Below, piece after piece: positions 52,344-61,560 of a stretch of DNA of 64,000 bases (positions within the stretch are counted from its first letter, which is position 1; the number at the start of each line of letters is the position of its first letter). The stretch is from the NCBI RefSeq assembly GCF_000214175.1, contig NC_015564.1:2976001-3040000 (forward strand). The letters run 5' to 3'. Origin of the DNA: Hoyosella subflava DQS3-9A1 (GTDB lineage: Bacteria; Actinomycetota; Actinomycetes; Mycobacteriales; Mycobacteriaceae). The notes under the pieces are model-generated. The model ran no database searches, was not told the DNA's origin, and saw nothing but the letters and a program-made list of their open reading frames with translations. Both the position numbers and the translations under genes were made by a program.

Positions 52344-55300
52344 TGTTCGACCTCACAGGCCCACTCCCAGACGGCACGACGGTTCTTGAGGCCAGCGCGG
52401 GCACGGGGAAGACCTACGCCATTGTCGGACTCGCCGCCCGGTATGTCGCTGAGGGCCGCGCCAGCCTTTCCGAATTGCTCCTCGTGACATTCAGCCGCGC
52501 GGCCACACAGGAACTCCGCGAACGCACACGGGAACGTCTGACCGAAACCGCATACGCGCTCGCTGACGCGCACGCGGCAGCAGCGCATGACGACCCACTG
52601 ATCCGGCATCTCGCCACCGGGACATTGGAGGATGTTCGTGAGCGCCGCGACCGGCTGACGCACGCCCTCTCCGACTTCGACGCGGCGACGATCGCCACCA
52701 CACACAGCTTCTGCCAGCGCATGCTCGACAGCCTCGGACTTGCCGGTGAGCATGAGCCGCACGTGACGTTCACCGAATCCATCGATGACCTCGCCGCCGA
52801 GGTGATTGATGACCTCTATCTGAAGCACTACGCAGGTCAGTCCGCCCCACCGATTTCCCTTGCCGCCGCACGCGCAGCCGCGCTCGCCGCGATACGGGAC
52901 CGCCAGGCGCGCCTCGCACCGTTCAACGCCGACGACGGAAGCGCGCCGTGGCATCTCGTTGCATTCGCCGAAGCCGCCCGGGGGGAGATCGAGCGCCGCA
53001 AGCGGATAGCGGGCATACGGACCTTCGATGACCTGCTCATACTGCTGCGCGACACGTTGGCGGACCAAGTCCACGGTGACACTGCCTGCGAGCGCGTCCG
53101 GCGACAGTACCGGCTGGTGCTCGTCGATGAGTTCCAGGACACCGACCCCGTCCAGTGGGAGATTCTTTCGCGCGCTTTTCACGGGCACTCCACGCTCATT
53201 CTCGTGGGTGACCCTAAACAGGCCATTTACGCCTTCCGCGGCGCTGAAGTCTTGAGTTACCTCGACGCCGCACGGCAGGCCAGCAACCATCGGCAGCTCG
53301 GTGTGAACTGGCGCAGCGATGCTGGACTTATCGCCGCCCTCGACCACCTCTATGGTCGTGCCGCGCTCGGGCATGCGGATATCGTCGTCGGTTCTGTCAC
53401 TGCCCATCACACCAAGTCCCGCATCGAGGAGACCGTTCCGCTGCGGTTGCGCTACCTGCCCAGGACCGGGTCTGGCCCGCTCGGCAGAACCGGGTTCCCA
53501 CCGATAGGCAGGCTACGCGCCCGGGTCGCGCGGGATCTCGCCGCGGACGTTGCGCGTCTGCTCAGAAGTGGCCGCCGAGTGTCGCTTGGGCCGGAAGACC
53601 GGCCGGTGGCTCCCAATGACATCGCCATCCTCGTCCGGAAATGGGCACATATTCCCTACATTCGCGACGAGCTGGACAGATTGGCGGTCCCTTCCGTTCT
53701 CGCTGGCGGAGCGAGCGTGTTCACCACACCCAGCGCGACGCAGTGGCTGTGGCTGCTGCATGCGCTGGAGCAGCCACACCGGCCCGGCCGCGTGCGGCTA
53801 GCCGCGCTCACCCCGTTGCTGGGCTACCGGCCGGAACAACTCGACGACGAAGCGATGGCGGGGCTGAGCGGTCATCTCCGCGCGTGGGCCGAACTATTCA
53901 GCACGGCCGGGTTCGCCGCCGTTTCCGAGCGGATCGCCGCTCACACGGGGTTCGATGCCCGCCTGCTCAGCCACGAATCAGGCGAGCGTGATCTGACCGA
54001 CCTCCGCCACATCGCGCAACTGCTGAACGAGGCCGCGCTCGAAAACTCGTACGGCCTGTCAGCGCTGACGCGATGGCTGACTCGCCGCATTCAGGACCCG
54101 AACTCAGGTGGCGGATCTGACCGCAGTCAGCGCCTCGACAGTGAGGCTGCCGCGGTGCAGATCGTCACCATCCACGGCAGTAAAGGATTGCAGTTTCCTA
54201 TCGTCTACGTGCCGTACGGCTGGGACGGCGCGAAGGACCCGTACCCGTCTTCACTTCTCCTGCACGATGATGACGGACGCCGCATCCTCGACATCGGCGG
54301 CAAGGAGAGCCCCGACTTCTTTCGGCACCGAACACGGTGCAACAGGGAAGATGCGGGCGAGGAACTGCGCCTGCTCTATGTCGCGCTGACCCGCGCACAG
54401 TGCCAGGCCGTGCTCTGGTGGGCGCCAGCATACGGAACGGAGACGGCGCCACTACAGCGCTTGCTGATGGGACGGAGCTCAGATAGTACCGAGCCCGCAC
54501 TGCCAGCCAAAGTGCCCGAAGATCACATCGCCGCTCAGATCCTCGAGGATTGGGGCGGGGCTGCGGCGCAATATATTTCGGTCGAAGCTGCAGGCAAGGG
54601 CGGCGGGCCTGCACTCTCGTGGGAGCCGGCACCGGAGCCGGTGCGGGAACTCGCTGCGGCGGAGTTTCACCGGTCGCTCGACGCGAAATGGCGGCGCACC
54701 TCGTATTCGGCTTTGATTGCGACAGCCCATGATCCAGCTGGGGTGAGCAGCGAGCCAGAGGAACCCGTCATTTCCGATGAGCCTGACGCAGAGCCGCACC
54801 TGGTTTCTGACCGTGGTGGTGCTCCCTCACTGATGAACGACCTGCCGTCGGGCGCAGTATTCGGCACCCTCGTCCACGAAATCCTCGAAACGGTCGACAC
54901 GTCTACTGGTGACTTGCCCGCAGAACTACACAATCGATGTCGCGACGCCATCCGCAGGCGGCATTCTGAGGTCGAACCTGCGGCTCTCGCGACGGCGCTG
55001 CATGCGGTGATGACCACACCACTCGGATACGGAACGCTCGCCGACATCCGGCCGGGAGACCTTCTTCCCGAACTCAGTTTCGAGTTTCCGCTAGCCGGCG
55101 GGGACACACCCGTGTCTGATCGGGTCACGCTGCAGCGGATCGCGCGCCTGCTGCACAACCACGTGCCTGCTGACGATCCCCTCGCTTCGTATCACCGCGT
55201 GCTGACGACTGTGAAGGCTCCCCCGCTCCGGGGATTTCTCACCGGCAGTATTGACGCGGTCCTGCGCGTCCCCGGGCCCCGCTACATCGTCGCGGATTAC

Positions 55301-55624
55301 AAAACGAACCGCCTTGGGAGAGGAGACCTTACAGTCGGGCATTACACGCCCGAGGCCATGGCAGCGGAAATGTTGCACGCGCACTATCCTCTCCAAGCCC
55401 TGCTGTATTGCGTTGCCCTGCACCGTTATCTGCGCTGGCGGCAGCCGCACTACGAACCCGAAGTTCACCTAGGGACTGTTCAGTACCTCTTCGTGCGCGG
55501 GATGATCGGACCCGACACGCCACCCGGCCACGGTGTCTTCGAATGGAAGCCGCCTGCGAGGCTCGTCGTGCAACTCTCAGACATGCTGGCCGCGAGCGAT
55601 TTAGGAGCTGAAACGGATGTCTGA
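52343..55624 (+). CDS. recB: RecBCD subunit RecB (helicase-nuclease)
   Basis: A 1093-residue SF1 helicase fused to a nuclease. Walker A EASAGTGKTY (16-25), motif Ia LVTFSRAATQELRERT, Walker B VLVDEFQDTD, motif III ILVGDPKQAIYAFRGA, motif IV VNWRS, motif V IHGSKGLQFPIVYVP, motif VI LLYVALTRAQ. The C-terminal nuclease has TLVHEIL, the acidic GSIDAVLRV and YIVADYKTNRLG. It unwinds and degrades DNA ends with RecC and RecD. Its stop overlaps the following kinase gene by eight bases. Confidence 0.95.
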   Translation: MFDLTGPLPDGTTVLEASAGTGKTYAIVGLAARYVAEGRASLSELLLVTFSRAATQELRERTRERLTETAYALADAHAAAAHDDPLIRHLATGTLEDVRERRDRLTHALSDFDAATIATTHSFCQRMLDSLGLAGEHEPHVTFTESIDDLAAEVIDDLYLKHYAGQSAPPISLAAARAAALAAIRDRQARLAPFNADDGSAPWHLVAFAEAARGEIERRKRIAGIRTFDDLLILLRDTLADQVHGDTACERVRRQYRLVLVDEFQDTDPVQWEILSRAFHGHSTLILVGDPKQAIYAFRGAEVLSYLDAARQASNHRQLGVNWRSDAGLIAALDHLYGRAALGHADIVVGSVTAHHTKSRIEETVPLRLRYLPRTGSGPLGRTGFPPIGRLRARVARDLAADVARLLRSGRRVSLGPEDRPVAPNDIAILVRKWAHIPYIRDELDRLAVPSVLAGGASVFTTPSATQWLWLLHALEQPHRPGRVRLAALTPLLGYRPEQLDDEAMAGLSGHLRAWAELFSTAGFAAVSERIAAHTGFDARLLSHESGERDLTDLRHIAQLLNEAALENSYGLSALTRWLTRRIQDPNSGGGSDRSQRLDSEAAAVQIVTIHGSKGLQFPIVYVPYGWDGAKDPYPSSLLLHDDDGRRILDIGGKESPDFFRHRTRCNREDAGEELRLLYVALTRAQCQAVLWWAPAYGTETAPLQRLLMGRSSDSTEPALPAKVPEDHIAAQILEDWGGAAAQYISVEAAGKGGGPALSWEPAPEPVRELAAAEFHRSLDAKWRRTSYSALIATAHDPAGVSSEPEEPVISDEPDAEPHLVSDRGGAPSLMNDLPSGAVFGTLVHEILETVDTSTGDLPAELHNRCRDAIRRRHSEVEPAALATALHAVMTTPLGYGTLADIRPGDLLPELSFEFPLAGGDTPVSDRVTLQRIARLLHNHVPADDPLASYHRVLTTVKAPPLRGFLTGSIDAVLRVPGPRYIVADYKTNRLGRGDLTVGHYTPEAMAAEMLHAHYPLQALLYCVALHRYLRWRQPHYEPEVHLGTVQYLFVRGMIGPDTPPGHGVFEWKPPARLVVQLSDMLAASDLGAETDV

Positions 55625-56672
55625 GCCAACTATCCGCAGCTGGGTGGAGGACGACTTCGGCATGGCTCTGCACGCAGTCACCGCCATCACCGAAGGTGCT
55701 GACGCGACCGCTCAGACCTGGCGCGGCACGGCCGACGACGGCGAACGGTACGCCATCAAGCTGAGTCGCGGCGCAACGGCAGGCTTAAGTGCCCAGGCAC
55801 ACCTTGCGCGGCACAACGTCCACGGCGTACCTGCCCCTCTCCTCACGCGGTCTGGGTCAATCTGGTCGATCCGGTCGGGTAAGCGGTTGAGCGTGATCCC
55901 CTGGATCGAGGGACGACCGGGCTCCGAGATGACGACGGAACACTGGTGCGCGTTCGGTCGTCTGCTCGCTCGCGTCCACTCCTCCCACGTACCGGAACAA
56001 CTCGGCGCGAGTTTGCGCGCCGTGTCATTCACACCGCACAGCCTCCTTGACGAACTCGCGGACGTGCGGTCCGCCCTCGCGCGTCCGGTCACGGACTCGC
56101 TCGTCACACCGCTCGCAGCTATATGGGCCACACACGCCGGCGATATCGCCTACCTAGCGTCGATTTCAGAAATGCTCGGAGCCCGCCTGCAGGACAGAGC
56201 GGCGCCGGCTGTGTTGTGCCACACAGATGCTCACGCGGGCAATATCGTCTGGAACGAGCACGGGGTGTATCTCCTCGACTGGGATGACGCGGAACTCACG
56301 CCGCCAGAACGTGACCTCATGTTCATAGATCACGGGGGTGTTCTCGCTTCCGCTCCCGTCACCGAGGAGCAGCAAGCGTCGTTTTACCGGGGATACTGGG
56401 CCGATCGAGATGACCGGGACCGTGGCGAATCCGGGGCTGACTCGGGGACCGACTCGGGTGCTGACCGTGAGCGGATGCTCTATTTCCACTGCGTGCGCGC
56501 CCTCACTGATGTGCGGGAACTGGCCGCTGTTGTCCTTGACGAGCACACCTGGGACAGGCCCCAGCGTGTCAAGGCACTGGAACATACGCGAGATTCGTGG
56601 GGACCATCCGGTCACGCGTCGCGGGTGCTCGCAATGGCACGACAACGCTCCGGCACGGCGGCATGGTCATGA
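55617..56672 (+). CDS. Aminoglycoside-phosphotransferase-like kinase inside the recCBD operon
   Basis: A 351-residue protein of the APH/choline-kinase fold. ATP-site lysine in RYAIKLSR (K48), catalytic loop VLCHTDAHAGNIVW (H202, D204) and the DxD magnesium motif LLDWDDAELTPPERDLMF (D221). A low-complexity insert ESGADSGTDSGAD lies near residue 290. The gene overlaps recB by eight bases and recD by four, so it is translated with RecBCD. Family members phosphorylate small hydroxyl compounds or act on proteins; aminoglycoside resistance is not implied. No link between this fold and RecBCD is known to me. Confidence 0.85.
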   Translation: MSEPTIRSWVEDDFGMALHAVTAITEGADATAQTWRGTADDGERYAIKLSRGATAGLSAQAHLARHNVHGVPAPLLTRSGSIWSIRSGKRLSVIPWIEGRPGSEMTTEHWCAFGRLLARVHSSHVPEQLGASLRAVSFTPHSLLDELADVRSALARPVTDSLVTPLAAIWATHAGDIAYLASISEMLGARLQDRAAPAVLCHTDAHAGNIVWNEHGVYLLDWDDAELTPPERDLMFIDHGGVLASAPVTEEQQASFYRGYWADRDDRDRGESGADSGTDSGADRERMLYFHCVRALTDVRELAAVVLDEHTWDRPQRVKALEHTRDSWGPSGHASRVLAMARQRSGTAAWS

Positions 56673-58522
56673 CAGTCAGTACCGTTCTCAACGCCCAGGG
56701 CTTACTCCACGTCTTCAATGAGGCAGGCATCCTCGCTCCGGCGGACGTGCACGTCGCCCAGCGGCTGCAGAAGCTTGGTGGCGAATCATCCGAGATCGTG
56801 CTCCTCGCTGCAGCTCTCGCCACGCGCGCGGTGCGGCTCGGCTCCGTGTGTGTCGACCTCAATCGGCTCTCGGAAGTCACTGTCGAGTCCGAAATTGATC
56901 TAGACGGACTGCCGTGGCCGGACAGCGCCGACGTTGGCGCAGCCCTGAAACGAAGCCCCCTCCTCGGGAGCGCCGAGTATCCACTTCAGCCGCTGCGGCT
57001 CGTCGCGACAACCGAAGGGGAACTTCTCTATCTCGAGCGGTACTACCAGCAAGAGCAAACCATCCGCCGCATCCTTGACCAGCGCGCGCTGAGCCATCCC
57101 ACGGTTGACGCCGCGCAGGTCACCAACATCCTGGGCGGGTTGTTCCGCACCGAGGAGGGCGTCGCCACTGCACCGCCGGACCGGCAGCGCATCGCCGCGG
57201 CACTAGCGGCGACACACTGGACCACCGTCGTAGCGGGAGGCCCCGGCACGGGTAAAACCCACACCGTCGCACGTATTCTCGCCGTGCTGCATGCGCTGCA
57301 CGGTGAAGGCCTGCGCGTCGGACTTGCCGCCCCGACCGGCAAAGCTGCTGCGCGCCTTGAAGAATCGATCAATCAGCAGGCTGCTCCGCTCGGGCTCCCC
57401 GCAGGGCTCTCCGCGATGACTTTGCACCGGCTGCTCGGCTGGCGGCCCGGCAGTCGGCACCGCTTCCGGCACGATGAGTACAACCGGCTGCCTTACGACG
57501 TGGTGGTGCTCGACGAAACGTCGATGGTGTCGCTGACGATGATGTGCCGCCTCCTCGAAGCGGTCCGGCCGGACGCCCGCTTGCTGCTCGTGGGCGACCC
57601 CGACCAGTTGACGTCCGTCGAAGCCGGGGCCGTTCTTGCTGACCTTGTTGCCCGGCCAGCCAGCTCAGGCGCGTCACCCAGCCCGCAACTCGAGCCGCTG
57701 ATCCGCGCTGACCTCGACGCCACCGACGATCCTGACGAAGCCGCTCTCAGCCCGTTCGAGAAGCAGCGCTTGCACCGGGGCGTCATCCGGCTCAGCCGCG
57801 GCCGGAGGTTTGGCGGCAACATCTCCGTACTCGCAACAGCGGTGCGAGATGGCCGCGCTGACGACGTTCTCGAAATTCTGCACACCAGCTTCGACGACGT
57901 GTCATTCTGCCCGCCTGGTGAACTCACGTCGCTCCGTCATGACATCGTCGCCGCCTCCGCAGCGCTGACCGCGCGCGCCACGGCTGGTGATGTGCCCGGC
58001 GCATTGAAGACACTCGAATCGCATCGGCTGCTGTGTGCGCACCGTGATGGGCCGTTCGGTGTCCGGCAATGGGCTCAGCAGGCCATGGACTGGATCAGTG
58101 CAGACACGGGTGAACGGCTCGACCCCTTCCGCTGGTACCCAGGGCAGCCCCTGCTGGTCACGGAGAACGATCATGACGCGAAGGTATACAACGGCGATAC
58201 CGGGGTGGTGGTTGCGCACGGCGAGGGGGTGGTGGCGGCGTTCCAGCGCGGAGAGAACCCGATTCTGTTGCACCCCAACCAGCTTGCAGCGGTACAGACG
58301 GTGTACGCAATGACAATTCACCGCAGTCAGGGCAGCCAGTACGACACTGTCAGCGTCCTTCTGCCTGACGACGCGTCCGCGCTGCTGACGCGCGAACTCC
58401 TGTACACCGCCATCACTCGGGCACGGCACCACGTCCGGATCATCGGTACCGACGTCTCTGTCGCGGCGGGTGTCGCCCGGCAGGTACAAAGGGCCAGCGG
58501 GCTGCGGCGGACGCTCGTGTAG
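56669..58522 (+). CDS. recD: RecBCD subunit RecD (5'-3' helicase)
   Basis: A 617-residue SF1B helicase. Walker A in VVAGGPGTGKTHTVARIL near residue 194, second block LAAPTGKAAARLEESI, Walker B VVVLDETSMVSL, motif III LLLVGDPDQLTSVEAGAVLA, and C-terminal AMTIHRSQGSQYDTVSVLLP and YTAITRARHHVRIIG. An N-terminal domain of about 180 residues binds RecC. ATGA overlap with the kinase gene favours this start; an ATG two codons earlier is possible. Confidence 0.93.
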   Translation: MTVSTVLNAQGLLHVFNEAGILAPADVHVAQRLQKLGGESSEIVLLAAALATRAVRLGSVCVDLNRLSEVTVESEIDLDGLPWPDSADVGAALKRSPLLGSAEYPLQPLRLVATTEGELLYLERYYQQEQTIRRILDQRALSHPTVDAAQVTNILGGLFRTEEGVATAPPDRQRIAAALAATHWTTVVAGGPGTGKTHTVARILAVLHALHGEGLRVGLAAPTGKAAARLEESINQQAAPLGLPAGLSAMTLHRLLGWRPGSRHRFRHDEYNRLPYDVVVLDETSMVSLTMMCRLLEAVRPDARLLLVGDPDQLTSVEAGAVLADLVARPASSGASPSPQLEPLIRADLDATDDPDEAALSPFEKQRLHRGVIRLSRGRRFGGNISVLATAVRDGRADDVLEILHTSFDDVSFCPPGELTSLRHDIVAASAALTARATAGDVPGALKTLESHRLLCAHRDGPFGVRQWAQQAMDWISADTGERLDPFRWYPGQPLLVTENDHDAKVYNGDTGVVVAHGEGVVAAFQRGENPILLHPNQLAAVQTVYAMTIHRSQGSQYDTVSVLLPDDASALLTRELLYTAITRARHHVRIIGTDVSVAAGVARQVQRASGLRRTLV

Positions 58523-58553
58523 GCGCGCCGCACCCCGCCCCGTGGTACAGCGC

Positions 58554-59975
58554 TCAGCTCGTGATGGTGGATGCGTGGTTCGTTGCGGCTCTGATGCGTT
58601 CTTCGGCGTCGGGGCCGTGTGTGATGCGGGGGACGCGTGTCAGCAGTATGAGTCCGAGGACGCCCCAGATGGCGAGGATGACCCACTCCGGTACCGAGAG
58701 TCCGCCTGGCATGCCGGGCAGGAAGAGCACCAGCAGTCCGATCGCGAGTGCGACGGCGAGGACACCCACGGTGCGGGCGGGGCCGACGCGGAACGGGCGT
58801 TCCATGCCGGGTTCGCGGCGGCGCAGCACCAGGAAGGTGATCGCCACCATGATGTAGGCGACGACGATCGCGAAACCACCGGCACCGACGAGCCAGATCA
58901 GGGTCTGGCGCCCGAATAGCGGTGCGATGACTGTCAGGGCGGTGATGAAGATGATCGCGTTGGTCGGTGTGTGGAACCGCGGGTGGACTTTGGCGAACCA
59001 GCGGGGCAGCATGCCGGATTCGGCCATGGCGTAGATGAGGCGGCTGCCGCCGATGAGGAACCCGTTCCAGCTGGTCAGGATGCCCGCGATACCGCCGAGG
59101 ACCAGAAGGTTGCCCATGGTCTGGCTGTTCCACAGCGCGGTCATGCCATCAGCCGCTGCGAGGTCTGCGTCCGCGAGGACGTCTGCGGGCATCGAGGAGC
59201 CGACGGTGAGGATGATCAGGATGTACCAGGCGGCGGCGAGTGCCACGGAGATGATCAGCAGGATACCGATCAGTTTGAAGGGCAGGCGGATCTCCCCGGC
59301 GGACTGCGGGATGATGTCGAAGCCGACGAAGAGGAACGGTACCGCGATCAGTACCACCAGGATGCCGGAGAACCCGGTCGCGAATAGTGGCTGCATGTGC
59401 TCGGTCTCGCCGCCGGTGAAGGAACCGACAAGCAGTGTCGCACCGACCGCGAGCAGGAAGACCACCGCAATCGTCTGGAAGATCGCGGCGGGGCGCACGC
59501 CGACATAGTTCAGGATTGCCATCGCGAGTCCGCCGCCGATACCGACGGCCGCCCACACGGCATAGACCTCGTTGTCCGCGATCGTCCACAAGTATCCCGT
59601 ATCGAGTTGCGGCACCAGATATTTCAGGCTGTGCGGCAGCGCGACCGCTTCGAACGCGCACACCGCGATGTACCCCAGCACGAGTGTCCACGACGTAAGG
59701 AACGCTGGCCACGACCCCAGACCGCGGAGCACATAGTTGTGCTCCCCGCCGGCCTCGGGCATCGCCGACACGAGTTCGGCGTAGGTCAGTCCCACCAGCG
59801 AAACGATGACGCCGCCGATAACGAATGCCAGCGCCGCACCGAGTGTCCCCGCATCCTCGAGAAACCCGCCAGTCAGGACGATCCAGCCGAAGCCGATCAT
59901 CGCGCCGAACGCGACCGCGAGCACATCCCACCGCCCCAGGACCCGAACCAGGCCCGCCCCACCGCTGCTACTCAT
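58554..59975 (-). CDS. APC-family amino acid/amine permease (possible ethanolamine permease)
   Basis: A 473-residue carrier with about 12 helices. The APC helix-1 motif is AVAFGAMIGFGWIVLTGG, with GLTYAELVSAMPEAGGEHNY in helix 3, and VPFLFVGFDIIPQSAGEI in helix 6. AAGGAG lies before the ATG at 59975. Because eutC and eutB lie 2.6 kb away on the same strand, ethanolamine is a reasonable substrate, but amino acids are equally possible. Its 3' end converges on recD. Confidence 0.85.
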   Translation of the reverse strand: MSSSGGAGLVRVLGRWDVLAVAFGAMIGFGWIVLTGGFLEDAGTLGAALAFVIGGVIVSLVGLTYAELVSAMPEAGGEHNYVLRGLGSWPAFLTSWTLVLGYIAVCAFEAVALPHSLKYLVPQLDTGYLWTIADNEVYAVWAAVGIGGGLAMAILNYVGVRPAAIFQTIAVVFLLAVGATLLVGSFTGGETEHMQPLFATGFSGILVVLIAVPFLFVGFDIIPQSAGEIRLPFKLIGILLIISVALAAAWYILIILTVGSSMPADVLADADLAAADGMTALWNSQTMGNLLVLGGIAGILTSWNGFLIGGSRLIYAMAESGMLPRWFAKVHPRFHTPTNAIIFITALTVIAPLFGRQTLIWLVGAGGFAIVVAYIMVAITFLVLRRREPGMERPFRVGPARTVGVLAVALAIGLLVLFLPGMPGGLSVPEWVILAIWGVLGLILLTRVPRITHGPDAEERIRAATNHASTITS

Positions 59976-60155
59976 CCAACACTCCTTGAATTTGAGGGAT
60001 ATCCGTAAATTCGGCGCGGAGGTCGTTAGTAACTTAGTGGTGAGACTCATGCGCCACATACAGTGTGGCTGTCTTCACACGCGCGCGCGTCCTGCCAGAA
60101 CGGCGCAATTGAGGAGGATTTGATCGACAGTTTGTATATGCTAGCGGGAACTGGA

Positions 60156-60512
60156 TCAGGACAGAGCGAACTCAGCCTCGACGTATTCGTTCCGGCTGGA
60201 GAGCGCGCGATCGCTGTAGGCGGCTTTCGATGCTTCGATCATTTCGAAACCCTCGGAGATAAGCTCACCGATTTCGTGGATGACTCCAGCGATTGCCCGT
60301 GTGATAAGCACTGCGATCTGACCAACATGGCTGACGGCTGACTCAATGAGTTTCTGGAGAACGTCAAGAGTCTCACCAATGAAGTCGCCAATCTCCCGAA
60401 TGACGTCAGTGATCATGCCGGTCGTGATGACGAAGATCTGACCAACGTGGTTGATCGCGGACTCGACCAGGTGCTGGACCGTGTCCTTGCCAGTCTCCAC
60501 TGTTCCGACCAC
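60156..60512 (-). CDS. Small protein built of two 40-residue amphipathic repeats, unknown
   Basis: A 118-residue protein. Residues 15-54 and 55-94 are a tandem repeat in exact 40-residue register: LVESAINHVGQIFVITTGMI against LIESAVSHVGQIAVLITRAI, then DVIREIGDFIGETLDVLQ against GVIHEIGELISEGFEMIE. Each unit is a hydrophobic or amphipathic helix pair with conserved HVGQI and EIG. There is no signal peptide. GAGGAG before the GTG fixes the start. Monocistronic and convergent to none closely; membrane-surface association or self-assembly is conceivable but not shown. Confidence 0.7.
   Translation of the reverse strand: MVGTVETGKDTVQHLVESAINHVGQIFVITTGMITDVIREIGDFIGETLDVLQKLIESAVSHVGQIAVLITRAIAGVIHEIGELISEGFEMIEASKAAYSDRALSSRNEYVEAEFALS
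60231..60470 (-). repeat. 120-bp in-frame tandem duplication
   Basis: Two consecutive 120-bp units (60351-60470 and 60231-60350 on the minus strand) encode the two 40-residue repeats of the small protein. The encoded residues are clearly related but about half differ, so the duplication is old and has been kept under selection rather than being a recent slippage. Confidence 0.75.
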
Positions 60513-60671
60513 TGCATTCTCCTCTGAATTGATCGCGCTGAGTCATCCCCGCCCGTGCGTGCGCTGACATTAGCAGCCTTGCGCACTGTCGTCTGTTTGC
60601 CAGCTCACAGCATTCACGCCCGGTGGCTGCGGCTTCGTGGTAGGACGGGAGCAGAGGAAAGGAATACCACC

Positions 60672-61013
60672 ATGTTCCGAGTCGGTTCCAAGAGTGATTT
60701 ACCCAAGGGCAAGGTTACTCAGGCAGGCAAGTTCGCTGTCGGAAACAACGGTGAGTATTTCGCCGTGGGGCGAACCTGCCGTCATTTCGGTGCGAACCTT
60801 GCCCAGGGGAGCATCGATGCCGATGGATGCCTAGTCTGCCCGTGGCACGGCGCAAAGTATGACGTGAAAACTGGGCGCATGATCCTGGGCCCGCAGGGCA
60901 TCTTCGCGAAGATCCCCGGTCTTGGACCCACATTCAAAGCCCTCACGCGAGCCTTGCCTCTCCGGCGGGGCCGCGTCGTGGTGAAGGACGACGAGATCTT
61001 CGTCGACGAGTAG
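60672..61013 (+). CDS. Rieske [2Fe-2S] domain protein
   Basis: A 113-residue Rieske ferredoxin-like protein. Cluster motifs TCRHFGANL and VCPWHGAKYDV supply the two Cys and two His ligands (C-x-H ... C-xx-H). The C-terminal part (RRGRVVVKDDEIFVDE) closes the fold. Such small Rieske proteins pass electrons to oxygenases or reductases. GGAAAGG precedes the ATG at 60672; upstream frame residues do not look coding. DUF1697 follows after 13 nt, so the two may be co-transcribed. Confidence 0.9.
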   Translation: MFRVGSKSDLPKGKVTQAGKFAVGNNGEYFAVGRTCRHFGANLAQGSIDADGCLVCPWHGAKYDVKTGRMILGPQGIFAKIPGLGPTFKALTRALPLRRGRVVVKDDEIFVDE

Positions 61014-61026
61014 CTCTGCGCACCGA

Positions 61027-61551
61027 ATGGGTTCCCGCATCCATCTCGTCCGCGCCATCAATGTGGGCGGCGCGAAACTGCCGATGGCAGAGCTACGGGC
61101 CATCGCCGCAGCACTGGGAGCTTCTGACGTGCGCACCTACATAGCGTCCGGAAATCTCCTGTGTGAGCCTCCGGGAGACCCTGATGCGTTCGACCGCGCC
61201 CTCGAAGAAGCGATCCAAGCCCAGTTCGGCTTCTTTCGCGAGGTGATCTCACGTTCCCCGGATGAAGTGCAGGCTGCCCTCGACGCCCATCCGTTCGCAA
61301 TCGTGAATCCGAAGTTCTCGTACGTGACGTTCTTGCTGCGTGAGCCAGCTGCTACGGCCGTGGAAAAAGCGCGGACGTATGAGACTGGGAAGGACTGCTG
61401 GGACGTCATCGGTCGTGAAATGCACATCAGGTATGTCGATGGCGCAGGGCGGCCCGAAATGAAAGACGCCTCCATCGGCCGCGCACTTGGCGTTCCGGGG
61501 ACCGCGCGGAACATCAATACGGTGCGGAAACTGCTGGAGCTTTCACGATAA
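61027..61551 (+). CDS. DUF1697 family protein
   Basis: A 174-residue protein with the DUF1697 hallmarks: the N-terminal HLVRAINVGGAKLPMAELRA, DVRTYIASGNLLCE, and the C-terminal GVPGTARNINTVRKLLEL. Function is unknown; these are common small cytosolic proteins. It lies between the Rieske and LLM oxidoreductase genes, on the same strand with short spacing (13 and 9 nt), suggesting one transcript. Confidence 0.9.
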   Translation: MGSRIHLVRAINVGGAKLPMAELRAIAAALGASDVRTYIASGNLLCEPPGDPDAFDRALEEAIQAQFGFFREVISRSPDEVQAALDAHPFAIVNPKFSYVTFLLREPAATAVEKARTYETGKDCWDVIGREMHIRYVDGAGRPEMKDASIGRALGVPGTARNINTVRKLLELSR

Positions 61552-61560
61552 CCTGTTCTA

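Noticed and set aside
55617-56672. Aminoglycoside resistance gene
   Set aside because: The fold is APH-like, but the family is broad and the position inside recCBD argues against a resistance determinant.
60063-60341. Plus-strand frame with GAGGAGG before a TTG, reading LIDSLYMLAGTGSGQ
   Set aside because: It has a good ribosome-binding site but runs antisense through the conserved tandem repeat protein, and the sequence has no family resemblance. Only a leader-like peptide would be possible.
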